A DNA stretch of 9,134 nucleotides from DATLCI01 sp046714215 (GCA_046714215.1 JBKKBM010000081.1:1-9134), one strand, 5' to 3'. Counted from the first letter of the stretch, positions 1 through 6,291 are shown. Numbers and translations: made by a program. Notes: generated from the letters alone by a model not told the origin.

Positions 1-1
1 G

Positions 2-295
2 ACTTATATTAAAGAGGAGAAGCTAAAAGTAGATCGATTCCTCGGCGACCCGAACTGGAGGAGTCAGTGGAAGGAAGCGGAACTGAGAGGAGATTACTTT
101 CCCATGTTTTTAGCGGAGTCGTTCTCGAAGCGAATGGAGAGTCTGGGGTAATTGCCTTCGCAGCAGAGAAAGACGGTTCGAGACGATAGAACCCGGAAGC
201 TTTACCAACTGGCTTTGTTTTCAAAGAACCCGACCGCCTATGGATACTGGGAACAAGTGCTCAAATACAGCACTGACCAGATTGGACTCTTCTAA
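2..295 (+). pseudogene. tcmP: 3' end of a three-Cys-motif partner protein (TcmP-like), frame interrupted
   Basis: This is the C-terminal part of a gene that enters from the left. Frame 2 gives a hydrophilic stretch ending KRMESLG, then a TAA at 149-151, then in the same frame KTVRDDRTRKLYQLALFSKN and a tail with WEQVLKYSTDQIGLF before the stop at 293-295. The LYxLALFSK...FW/YW...LKYS tail is what I recognise from TcmP proteins, known partners of the DUF5131 family encoded 3 bp downstream. Between 148 and 171 the neighbouring frame reads VIAFAAEK, which would join KRMESLG to TVRDD smoothly. Two nearby compensating indels, or a sequencing error at GGGG 145-148, are therefore as likely as a nonsense mutation. 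Family assignment rests on the tail and the neighbour only. What TcmP does biochemically is unknown to me. Confidence 0.6.
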
Positions 296-298
296 ATC

Positions 299-1120
299 AT
301 GTCCTTAAATTCAGGCATTGAATGGACTGACGCAACTTGGAACCCGGTGCGCGGTTGCACCAAGATCAGCCCCGGCTGCAAGCATTGCTATGCCGAGACC
401 TTTGCCGAGCGCTTCCGCGGTGTAAAAGGCCATCCTTATGAGCAGGGCTTCGACCTCCGCCTCATTCCGGAAAAATTGGGTGAGCCGCTTAGATGGCGAA
501 AACCCAGCATGGTTTTCGTGAATTCAATGAGCGACCTGTTTCATCCTGACGTTCCGGATGACTATATTGAGGCAGTCGCCCGAGTGATGGTCACCGCGAA
601 ATGGCACACCTATCAGGTATTGACCAAGCGATCCGAGCGTCTTCGCGACCTGCTCAAGACCAAGCTGCACTTTGCCGCTACGGCTCCGCACATCTGGTGG
701 GGAGTCAGCGTGGAGAACCGAAAACACGGTCTTCCGCGCATAGAACATCTGCGGGCAGCGCCCGCGAAAGTTCGATTTCTCTCAATCGAGCCGTTATTGG
801 AGGATTTGGGCAGGCTCGATTTGGGCGGGATAAGTTGGGCCATTGTCGGCGGCGAAAGTGGCCCGGGAGCACGTCCCATGGCGCAACCGTGGGTGGTGTC
901 GTTGCGAAACCAATGTGCTGATAGCCACGTGCCCTTCTTCTTCAAGCAGTGGGGCGGGGTGCGTAAGAAAAAAACCGGCAGGATACTTGACGGGCAAACG
1001 TATGACCAGTTTCCCCAACGTTCAGATGAACCCATGCTTGAGGTGAGTCAGCGACGCATTCTTGGCGACGCATTCTCGGCGTTGCATCTACCCGGCCTCG
1101 TGCAAATCAAAACGGTCTGA
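299..1120 (+). CDS. DUF5131 / phage Gp37-Gp68 family three-Cys protein
   Basis: An intact 273-residue protein of the DUF5131 (Gp37/Gp68, PF07505) family, about the family's usual length. Visible hallmarks are an N-terminal IEWTDATWNP, the cysteine cluster GCTKISPGCKHC (Cys20, Cys27, Cys30, a CX6CX2C pattern), VFVNSMSDLFH, WWGVSVEN, RFLSIEPLLED, WAIVGGESGPGARPM and FFFKQWGG. The spaced cysteines are reminiscent of a radical-SAM-like iron-sulphur site, but the reaction is not established and I do not assign one. The family occurs in phages, plasmids and accessory regions of bacterial chromosomes, commonly beside tcmP, as here. The ATG lies 3 bp after the tcmP-like stop, so the two genes were presumably cotranscribed. 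The last ~30 residues after the QWGG block look like a non-conserved tail. The protein is probably cytoplasmic: no signal peptide or membrane segment is seen. Confidence 0.88.
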   Translation: MSLNSGIEWTDATWNPVRGCTKISPGCKHCYAETFAERFRGVKGHPYEQGFDLRLIPEKLGEPLRWRKPSMVFVNSMSDLFHPDVPDDYIEAVARVMVTAKWHTYQVLTKRSERLRDLLKTKLHFAATAPHIWWGVSVENRKHGLPRIEHLRAAPAKVRFLSIEPLLEDLGRLDLGGISWAIVGGESGPGARPMAQPWVVSLRNQCADSHVPFFFKQWGGVRKKKTGRILDGQTYDQFPQRSDEPMLEVSQRRILGDAFSALHLPGLVQIKTV

Positions 1121-1142
1121 CCGTGCGACCACACTGGCGCGT

Positions 1143-1176
1143 CAAGCGCCTTCCGCTCTGCCGAAGGCGAGGCTTG
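1143..1176 (+). terminator. Hairpin after the DUF5131 gene, possible weak terminator
   Basis: CAAG 1143-1146 plus CGCCTTC 1147-1153 pair with GAAGGCG 1163-1169 and CTTG 1173-1176. The loop is 9 nt and there is a 3-nt bulge (AGG 1170-1172), giving 11 base pairs that begin 22 bp after the DUF5131 stop. No T-run follows, so a factor-independent terminator is only a possibility. Confidence 0.35.
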
Positions 1177-1183
1177 CTGGCTT

Positions 1184-1227
1184 GCATGACAAATGCCTCT
1201 GCCGAACTCTGCCTGCATGGCAAATGC
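1184..1227 (+). repeat. Two tandem GCAT-N5-ATGC dyads upstream of the peroxiredoxin (possible operators)
   Basis: GCAT-GACAA-ATGC at 1184-1196 and GCAT-GGCAA-ATGC at 1215-1227 are each perfect 4+4 dyads. With the preceding T they form a 14-bp direct repeat with one mismatch, offset by 31 bp (about three helical turns). They end about 40 bp before the peroxiredoxin start. A TACAAT (1230-1235) that could serve as a -10 lies just after the second copy, though I see no good -35. Same-face spacing next to a stress gene suggests cooperative regulator binding. The regulator is not identifiable. Confidence 0.4.
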
Positions 1228-1268
1228 TTTACAATCATCCGTCGCACGCGAAAGGATCCTGAACCGAC

Positions 1269-1754
1269 ATGCCGCTTCCCGTTGGCGCCGCGGCGCCTGA
1301 TTTTGAACTGCCCGCCGTCATCGGCGCCGATCGCAGCACCTTCAAGCTCGCCGACTATCGCGGCAAGAAGAACCTCGTCTTGGCGTTTTATGCGCTCGAC
1401 TGGTCGCCGACTTGAGCGGCGCAGATGCCGGCGTATCAGGCTGATCTGGCCAAATTCGCCGCGCTCGATGCCCAGGTCGTGGGCATTTCCATGGACTCCA
1501 TCTTCTGCCACATCGCGTGGCAGGAAAAAGATATTGGCAAGCTCGACTACCCGCTGTTGAGCGACTACTATCCGCACGGCGCGGTCGCGCGCAAGTATGA
1601 CGTCTTCCGCGAAGGCGCGCCCCTCCCCGGCATCAGCCAGCGCGCCGTCTATGTGGTGGATAAAGAGGGCAAGATCGTTTTCGCCAAAGTTTACGAGCTG
1701 GGCGAGCAGCCGCCCAATGAAGAAGTGCTGGATGTGTTGCGGAAGATGAAATAA
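1269..1754 (+). CDS. Selenocysteine-containing peroxiredoxin (TGA at codon 49 = Sec)
   Basis: A 161-residue peroxiredoxin of the AhpC/TSA-Bcp type, reducing peroxides in the cytoplasm. From ATG 1269 it reads VGAAAPDFELPAV, a FKLADYRGKKNLVLAFYALDW segment, then SPT-TGA-AAQMPAY. The family's P-x-x-x-T/S-x-x-C active-site motif aligns so that TGA 1413-1415 (codon 49) sits exactly on the peroxidatic cysteine. After the TGA the same frame continues without a stop for 112 residues with family-like motifs: VVGISMDSIFCHIAWQ, YPLLSDYYPHGAVARKY and RAVYVVDKEGKIVFAKVYELG. Cys80 in DSIFCHIAW may be the resolving thiol. The Pro that usually opens the motif is Ala here. AAAGGA at 1251-1256 is a plausible ribosome binding site, though 12 nt away. 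A start at 1425 would remove the active site and is rejected. Sec peroxiredoxins are known in bacteria. Here the assignment is inferred and requires selA/B/C/D in the genome. Confidence 0.88.
1413..1466 (+). promoter_or_regulatory. Candidate bacterial SECIS element directly after the UGA
   Basis: Within the coding sequence, ATCA 1435-1438 and TGAT 1442-1445 form a perfect stem around the triloop GGC 1439-1441, supported by GCC 1427-1429 with GGC 1448-1450. The loop begins with G and lies 23 nt after the UGA, in line with known bacterial SECIS geometry (small apical loop with an early G, roughly 16-37 nt downstream). A competing fold pairs CAGAT 1422-1426 with ATCTG 1444-1448 and GCC 1427-1429 with GGC 1439-1441, leaving a 9-nt loop that starts GG. 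An outer stem can form in either case: GAGC/GCTC (1414-1417 with 1463-1466) and GGCG/CGCC (1418-1421 with 1457-1460). Pairings were found by eye; no energies were calculated. Confidence 0.68.
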
Positions 1755-1764
1755 AGGACGACAC

Positions 1765-2496
1765 ATGCCCAAAAACTGGCACAAGATCGCACTGGCGGAG
1801 TTGATCGGAACATTTGCGCTCTGTTTCATCGGCATCATGGCCATCTCCGGCGGCAGCATCATTGGCGTAACCGGCGCGGCCAGCCTTACCACCGTGGCGC
1901 TGGCGCATGGTCTCACCATCTTTGTGATGGTGGCCGCGCTCGGCGCCATCTCCGGCGCGCATTTCAACCCCGCGGTGACCTTCGGTTTCGTCGTCACCGG
2001 ACGCATGAATCCTGTCACGGGATTGATGTACTGGATCTCGCAATTGGTCGGCGCCACCCTCGCGGGCTTCCTGTTGGTCCTCCACTTCGGAGCCAACGCG
2101 GTTGCGGCCGCCACGCCTACTCTCGCTTCCACCCTGCTCCCCAGCAGTGGTTTCATGTTGGAAGTGGCCACAACATTCTTCCTTACGCTGGTGATATTTG
2201 GTTCGGCCGTCGATCCGCGCGCGCCCAAGTCGGTCTATCCGCTGGCCATTGGCATGACGGTCGCGCTCGACATCATGGCTATCGGCCCGCTGACCGGAGC
2301 GGCGATGAATCCGGCCCGCGTCTTTGGTCCGGCGCTGGCTTCAGGACACTGGAATGATCATTGGCTTTATTGGTTGGCCCCGTTGGCGGGCGGAGCCATT
2401 GCCGGACTCCTGTATCACTTTGTTTTGGCTGAGCCTGCAGCCCCGGTATCACCGGAAACTCGCGGCGGTCCGACGCCGAGTGAAGAGCGGAAGTAG
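1765..2496 (+). CDS. Aquaporin (MIP family) with a TIP-like selectivity filter
   Basis: A 243-residue inner-membrane channel of the major intrinsic protein family, with six hydrophobic segments and two half-helices. The first signature is SGAHFNPAV (Asn68-Ala70) and the second is TGAAMNPARVFGPAL (Asn182-Ala184). Counting from the NPA boxes, the aromatic/arginine filter is His48 (H2), Ile170 (H5), Ala179 (LE1) and Arg185 (LE2). That set recalls plant tonoplast aquaporins rather than classical water-only AqpZ (Phe-His-Cys/Thr-Arg). Permeation of peroxide or ammonia is therefore conceivable but not shown. AAAGGA at 1753-1758 overlaps the peroxiredoxin stop codon and is 6 nt from this ATG, so the two genes are probably translationally coupled. 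The C-terminal ~20 residues are hydrophilic and Pro/Glu-rich. It ends 8 bp from the convergent msrB. Confidence 0.93.
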   Translation: MPKNWHKIALAELIGTFALCFIGIMAISGGSIIGVTGAASLTTVALAHGLTIFVMVAALGAISGAHFNPAVTFGFVVTGRMNPVTGLMYWISQLVGATLAGFLLVLHFGANAVAAATPTLASTLLPSSGFMLEVATTFFLTLVIFGSAVDPRAPKSVYPLAIGMTVALDIMAIGPLTGAAMNPARVFGPALASGHWNDHWLYWLAPLAGGAIAGLLYHFVLAEPAAPVSPETRGGPTPSEERK

Positions 2497-2504
2497 AAGT
2501 TGTC

Positions 2505-2921
2505 TTACTTCGGATCGAGTTTCGGATCGAGCTTTAACGACGCCGAGTTGATGCAGTAGCGCAGGCCTGTAAGATTGGGGCCGTCTTCAAAGACGTGTCC
2601 CAGGTGCGCGCCGCAGCGGCTGCAAGTGACTTCGACGCGCTTCATGCCGAAGGTGCGATCTTCATGGGTCGCGACCTTGCTCGGCTGCGCAGGCTGATAG
2701 AAGCTGGGCCATCCGCTGCCGGAATCGTACTTGGTGGCCGCGTCAAAAAGTTCCTGGCCGCATCCGGCGCAGATGTACATGCCCGGCGCCTTCGTTTTGT
2801 AGTACTCGCCGCTGAAAGCGCGCTCCGTGCCTTTTTCGCGCAGGATGTGATATTGCTCGGGCGAAAGTTCGGCCCGCCACTCGGCATCGGTCTTTTCGAT
2901 TTTTGCGGTCTTTTCGGTCAT
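2505..2921 (-). CDS. msrB: Peptide-methionine (R)-S-oxide reductase MsrB
   Basis: A 138-residue cytoplasmic MsrB that reduces the R-form of methionine sulfoxide in oxidised proteins. The N-terminal region WRAELSPEQYHILREKGTERAFSGEYY is typical. The structural zinc site is Cys51/Cys54 (CAGC) and Cys100/Cys103 (CSRC). The core contains SGWPSF, GAHLGHVFEDGP and the catalytic Cys123 in LRYCINSASL. Ser69 occupies the place where many MsrBs have the recycling cysteine (GCGWPSF), so recycling must use another thiol or reductant directly. The C-terminus is LDPKLDPK, created by a 12-bp tandem duplication just before the stop. The gene converges on the aquaporin with only 8 bp between stops, and the TetR gene lies 108 bp upstream on the same strand. 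No signal peptide is seen. The full length is standard for a single-domain MsrB. Confidence 0.96.
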   Translation of the reverse strand: MTEKTAKIEKTDAEWRAELSPEQYHILREKGTERAFSGEYYKTKAPGMYICAGCGQELFDAATKYDSGSGWPSFYQPAQPSKVATHEDRTFGMKRVEVTCSRCGAHLGHVFEDGPNLTGLRYCINSASLKLDPKLDPK

Positions 2922-3029
2922 GGTCTAAGCCTGTCTGTTGTTAAAGCTTGAAGCTGATTGGATTCGCCCTGATTAGATTCCTTGTCGGAGCAGAATGTTT
3001 CACCACATCGGCCATTAAGATGAGCCGCG

Positions 3030-3653
3030 TCAGTCCGCCGTAACGAATGCATGCATCACGATCTTGAATATCCGCCGCAGGTCATCGCGGGTGTATTGGG
3101 CGGGGAAGCCCATGCGTTGCGCCATGACCAGGTCGCGCATCATTCCCTCGAAGATGGAATTCAGCGCGGAGCGGATCGCATCATTGTGCACGGTAGTGCG
3201 CAACTCGCCGCGGGCCCGCATCTCCGTGATGATGGCATCGATCACGCCTACGAACTGAAGATATCCTTTGGTCAGCAGGATCATGTGACCTTCTTTGCGG
3301 ATGCGCCTGCCCTCCAGCAACATCAGGTCACGCAACTCCGGATCGCGCTCGAGGTTGGTGAGAATCATCTCCAGCATGACTTCCAGCTTCTCGGTAGGCG
3401 AATGCAGGTCATGGATGGCGCGAAACATATACGCCATGCTGCCCCAGCCCGCGTCAAAGATGGCTTCGAGCAGTCCTTCTTTGCTGCCAAAGTGCTTCAT
3501 TAACTGCGATTCGCTGGTTCCGGCCATGCGGGCGATGGCGGAAGTGCTCGTGTTGTCGTAGCCGTCCTTGGCAAACAAAGTCTTTGCCGACAATAAGATA
3601 CGGTCGCGGGAAGAGACATTCTCCTCGCCTAGTCCAGAGTGTGGATGGGCCAT
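3030..3653 (-). CDS. TetR/AcrR family transcriptional regulator
   Basis: A 207-residue DNA-binding repressor-type protein. The N-terminal TetR helix-turn-helix reads DRILLSAKTLFAKDGYDNTS followed by SAIARMAGTSESQLMKHFGSKEGLLEAIF (about residues 17-66), with the recognition helix around SESQLMKHF. The remaining ~140 residues are a helical ligand-binding/dimerisation domain that I cannot tie to a ligand. I chose the ATG at 3653 because AGGG lies 8 nt before it. The ATG at 3659 leaves only 2 nt after that AGGG, and a TTG at 3689 would extend the frame with low-complexity residues. It is divergent from the secreted Asp-box protein gene, and the shared promoter region holds several dyads, so autoregulation and control of that neighbour are likely. 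msrB follows on the same strand after 108 bp and might be cotranscribed. Confidence 0.93.
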   Translation of the reverse strand: MAHPHSGLGEENVSSRDRILLSAKTLFAKDGYDNTSTSAIARMAGTSESQLMKHFGSKEGLLEAIFDAGWGSMAYMFRAIHDLHSPTEKLEVMLEMILTNLERDPELRDLMLLEGRRIRKEGHMILLTKGYLQFVGVIDAIITEMRARGELRTTVHNDAIRSALNSIFEGMMRDLVMAQRMGFPAQYTRDDLRRIFKIVMHAFVTAD

Positions 3654-3707
3654 AGGCATATCCCTACTACGAGTTGACGCGGATTGCAAGAGCGTCGGGG
3701 AGAAACA

Positions 3708-3746
3708 AGTTACTTTATAACTGGTTACTTTAGTAGTAATACAACT
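3708..3746 (-). promoter_or_regulatory. Predicted tetR promoter overlapped by operator-like dyads
   Basis: Reading the minus strand, TTGTAT (plus-strand 3739-3744) and TTATAA (3715-3720) are separated by 18 bp and suit -35 and -10 boxes for tetR. AGTTA-CTTTA-TAACT (3708-3722) is a perfect 5+5 dyad on the -10. TTACT-TTAGT-AGTAA (3725-3739) is a second perfect 5+5 dyad. AGTAGTA-A-TACAACT (3732-3746) is a 7+7 dyad with one mismatch on the -35. GTTACTTTA is repeated at 3709-3717 and 3724-3732. The arrangement fits autorepression by the TetR protein. Confidence 0.55.
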
Positions 3747-3774
3747 ATTTCATAGCAACTTATGTGGATGCTGG

Positions 3775-3811
3775 TTGCATCTACGCTGTTTGTTCAAGTA
3801 GTATTACTACT
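3775..3811 (+). promoter_or_regulatory. Predicted promoter of the secreted Asp-box protein with a palindrome over the -10
   Basis: TTGCAT (3775-3780) and TAGTAT (3799-3804), with an 18-bp spacer, form a plausible promoter, giving a leader of about 50 nt. The -10 lies within AGTAGTA-T-TACTACT (3797-3811), a perfect 7+7 palindrome. This is the same motif as the imperfect dyad at 3732-3746 on the tetR side, 65 bp away centre to centre. GGAGAG at 3848-3853, 8 nt before the ATG, is the ribosome binding site. Confidence 0.55.
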
Positions 3812-3861
3812 GTCGTTCTCGTTCCCAGCTGTTAAAAAATCTGACTTGGAGAGACTTCCCT

Positions 3862-6291
3862 ATGAAAGTAAGATTGGGGATCCTGCTTTGCCTTCTACTC
3901 TGCCTTAGCCTCTCAACCTTTGCCTCTACACCCTCTTCCGGAACCATCACTACCCCGACCGATGACACCCTGGGAACCAAGCAGACGCTGACTTTTACGG
4001 GAGGACCGCTGGTAGCGAGTACGGCGGCGGGAACGAGTCCGGTGAACACGCTCGCGGTGTGTCTGCAGGTAGTACAGCCGCCGACGGGATGCGACCAGTA
4101 TTCGTTGACGCTGGCGACGCCCGCCGATTACTTCAAGACGCGCGCAGGCAACATCACGGTGCGTTTGACCTGGACGGCAGCGCTGGGGCAGGACGCGTCG
4201 ATGGACGACGTGGATCTGTACATTGTCGACGACCTGAACCGTGTAGTGGGCAGCGGCACCAGCTCGAACATCGATACGGGCCAGGCATTAGAGGTGGCGA
4301 CGGCGATCAATCCCGCGCCGCGCACGTATCGCATCATCATCGTGAGCTGGCTCACCCCGTTCCCGATTACTGAATACCAGGCAACGGTGACCTTCAACCT
4401 GACAGCTAAGCCGGCGCCGGCGCCGTCCACGGCGAACATCTTCCAGAATTTCACTCCGCCGGTGATCAACGGAGTGCAGTTGGGACGCGATTCGCTGGAG
4501 CCGACCATTGGATTCAATCCTAAGACCGGGAACGTGATGTACCAAGCCGGACTGGAGACGTTGCGCGTGAGTTTCAACGACGCAGTAAAACCGGCGACGG
4601 CGAATTGGACGAGCGTAGGCTCGACCCTGACGTCGATTGAAACCCTGGACCCCATCCTTTATACCGATCCGTGGTCGGGGCGGACATTCGTCTCCCAACT
4701 CTACGGCGGATGCAGCCTATTGGCGTTTACCGACGATGACGGCAGTTCGTGGTTCCAGAATCCGATCGGATGTGGCTTGGCAGCGGCAGTGGACCATCAG
4801 ACGGTAGGCGGCGGCCCCTGGGCGCCGGGAATGCAATCCGTGGATCCGCTCTACAACTACCAAAACTCCGTCTTCTATTGTGCGCAGGCCGTAGGCGCCG
4901 CGCAATGCGGCAGCAGCTTGAACGGCGGCATCACCTGGAACCCGGCGGTGCCGATGTACACGATCCTGGATTGCGGCGGTTTGCATGGCCACATCCGGAC
5001 GGGGCCGAACGGCGAGCAGTATGTGCCGAACGCGAGCTGCGGCGATGATGATCAGGGCGTGGCGGTGTCAGAAGACAACGGCGTGACTTGGCGCATCGGG
5101 ACCATTCCCAACACGGCGGGCGGCGGCAGCGATCCGTATGTGGATGTAGCCCCGGATGGAACGGTGTACTTCGCGTTCTCTGACGGCAATGGTCACGCGT
5201 ACGCTTCGGTCTCGCGCGACAAGGGCCGCACCTGGACGACGCCGTTCGATGTGGGCGCAGCCGTGGGCGTGAAGAACAGCGTGTTCCCGACGATCGTGGT
5301 CGGCGATAACGACCGCGCCGCCATGGCGTTCATCGGCACCCAGACGGAAGGCGACTCGCAAGCGCCGAACTTCCAGGGAGATTGGTATATGTATGTCGCC
5401 ATGACCTATGACGGCGGCAATACCTGGACGACCTATGACACCACGCCGGGCGATCCGGTGCAGCGCGGCTGCATCTGGAACGGCGGCGGCAGTAATCCTT
5501 GCCGGAATCTGCTGGACTTCTTCGGCATCACCCGCGACGACAAAGGCCGCGTGCTGGTGGGCTATGCGGATGGGTGTATCGATGATCCGCTGGTCAGCAC
5601 CACGCGCTGCGTGAGTCAGCCCAAGGCCGATGTGCGCGACAACAAGAAGTCGCGAATGTCGGTGATCGCGCGCCAGTCGGGCGGGCTGCCGCTGTTCACG
5701 GCGTATGACTCCATCTTTGCCAGCGTGCCCGGGGCGCCAGTGCTGTCCGGTATCGCGGGGAATCAAGTGAGCAAGCTGACGTGGTCGGCGCCCTCCAACA
5801 ACGGGGCGGCCATCACCAAGTACAAGATCTACCGCGCCACGGGGACGGCGACGCCGACCTTACTGGCCTCCGTCGGTGGGTCGGTGACCAACTACGATGA
5901 CACCGCGGTGGTGAACGGGACAACGTACTCCTACCAGGTGAGTGCGGTGAACAGCGCGGGCGAAGGTGCACAGTCGAATGTGCTGCAACTAACGCCGCAG
6001 TTCAGCGCGGTATCGTCGGCACCGCAACGGCTGAAGGCGCTGGGCAAGCAGGGCGGCATCCTGTTGATGTGGTCGGCTCCCAAGTCTTCGGGTACGGCGG
6101 CGGTCACGGGCTACAAGATCTATCGGGGCACGGCGTCCGGTAATCTGACCCTGCTGACTACGGTGGGGAATGAGAACCGCTATCAGGACACCGGACTCAG
6201 CTCCGGCACCCGGTACTTCTACCAGGTGACGGCAGTGAATGCGGTGGGTGAAAGCGCGCGGTCGAATGAAGACAGCGCGGAACCGAAATAG
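3862..6291 (+). CDS. Secreted Asp-box beta-propeller protein with PPC-like and two FN3 domains
   Basis: An 809-residue exported protein. Residues 1-21 form a signal peptide (MKVR, then a Leu/Cys-rich core, cleavage probably after TFA). Residues ~30-190 resemble a pre-peptidase C-terminal (PPC) beta-sandwich, with the characteristic DDVDLYIVDD at 115-124. Residues ~205-600 carry five Asp-boxes of the S/T-x-D/N-x-G-x-T-W kind, with their Trp at 297, 359, 410, 458 and 522. This indicates a sialidase/BNR-type beta-propeller. Residues 623-713 and 720-806 are two fibronectin type III domains, each with KIYR and TYSYQV/RYFYQV strands and AVNSAGE or AVNAVGE turns. I see no FRIP motif, so sialidase activity is not supported. 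Carbohydrate or protein binding at the cell surface is a more cautious guess. It is monocistronic, divergent from tetR, and ends at a strong terminator. Confidence 0.9.
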   Translation: MKVRLGILLCLLLCLSLSTFASTPSSGTITTPTDDTLGTKQTLTFTGGPLVASTAAGTSPVNTLAVCLQVVQPPTGCDQYSLTLATPADYFKTRAGNITVRLTWTAALGQDASMDDVDLYIVDDLNRVVGSGTSSNIDTGQALEVATAINPAPRTYRIIIVSWLTPFPITEYQATVTFNLTAKPAPAPSTANIFQNFTPPVINGVQLGRDSLEPTIGFNPKTGNVMYQAGLETLRVSFNDAVKPATANWTSVGSTLTSIETLDPILYTDPWSGRTFVSQLYGGCSLLAFTDDDGSSWFQNPIGCGLAAAVDHQTVGGGPWAPGMQSVDPLYNYQNSVFYCAQAVGAAQCGSSLNGGITWNPAVPMYTILDCGGLHGHIRTGPNGEQYVPNASCGDDDQGVAVSEDNGVTWRIGTIPNTAGGGSDPYVDVAPDGTVYFAFSDGNGHAYASVSRDKGRTWTTPFDVGAAVGVKNSVFPTIVVGDNDRAAMAFIGTQTEGDSQAPNFQGDWYMYVAMTYDGGNTWTTYDTTPGDPVQRGCIWNGGGSNPCRNLLDFFGITRDDKGRVLVGYADGCIDDPLVSTTRCVSQPKADVRDNKKSRMSVIARQSGGLPLFTAYDSIFASVPGAPVLSGIAGNQVSKLTWSAPSNNGAAITKYKIYRATGTATPTLLASVGGSVTNYDDTAVVNGTTYSYQVSAVNSAGEGAQSNVLQLTPQFSAVSSAPQRLKALGKQGGILLMWSAPKSSGTAAVTGYKIYRGTASGNLTLLTTVGNENRYQDTGLSSGTRYFYQVTAVNAVGESARSNEDSAEPK

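Noticed and set aside
149..151. Recoding of the in-frame stop in the tcmP-like gene as an amino acid
   Set aside because: The codon is TAA, not TGA. A damaged frame or sequence error explains it better.
1425..1754. Peroxiredoxin starting at the internal ATG 1425
   Set aside because: It would lack the N-terminal strands and the active-site residue. The upstream in-frame sequence is clearly the missing part of the same domain.
1107..2228. 373-residue minus-strand frame
   Set aside because: It lies antisense to the peroxiredoxin and aquaporin, both of which have clear family motifs. Its translation is low complexity and matches nothing I know.
2490..2511. Bidirectional terminator between aquaporin and msrB
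   Set aside because: Only a 6-bp stem (GAAGTA/TACTTC) with a 10-nt loop and no T-run. Too weak to list as a feature.
5068..5766. 232-residue minus-strand frame
   Set aside because: It is antisense to the secreted Asp-box protein and rich in Arg/His/Ala, typical of a GC-rich shadow frame.
3862..6291. Annotation of the Asp-box protein as an active exo-alpha-sialidase
   Set aside because: Asp-boxes are shared by many propellers. I see no FRIP motif or recognisable catalytic set.
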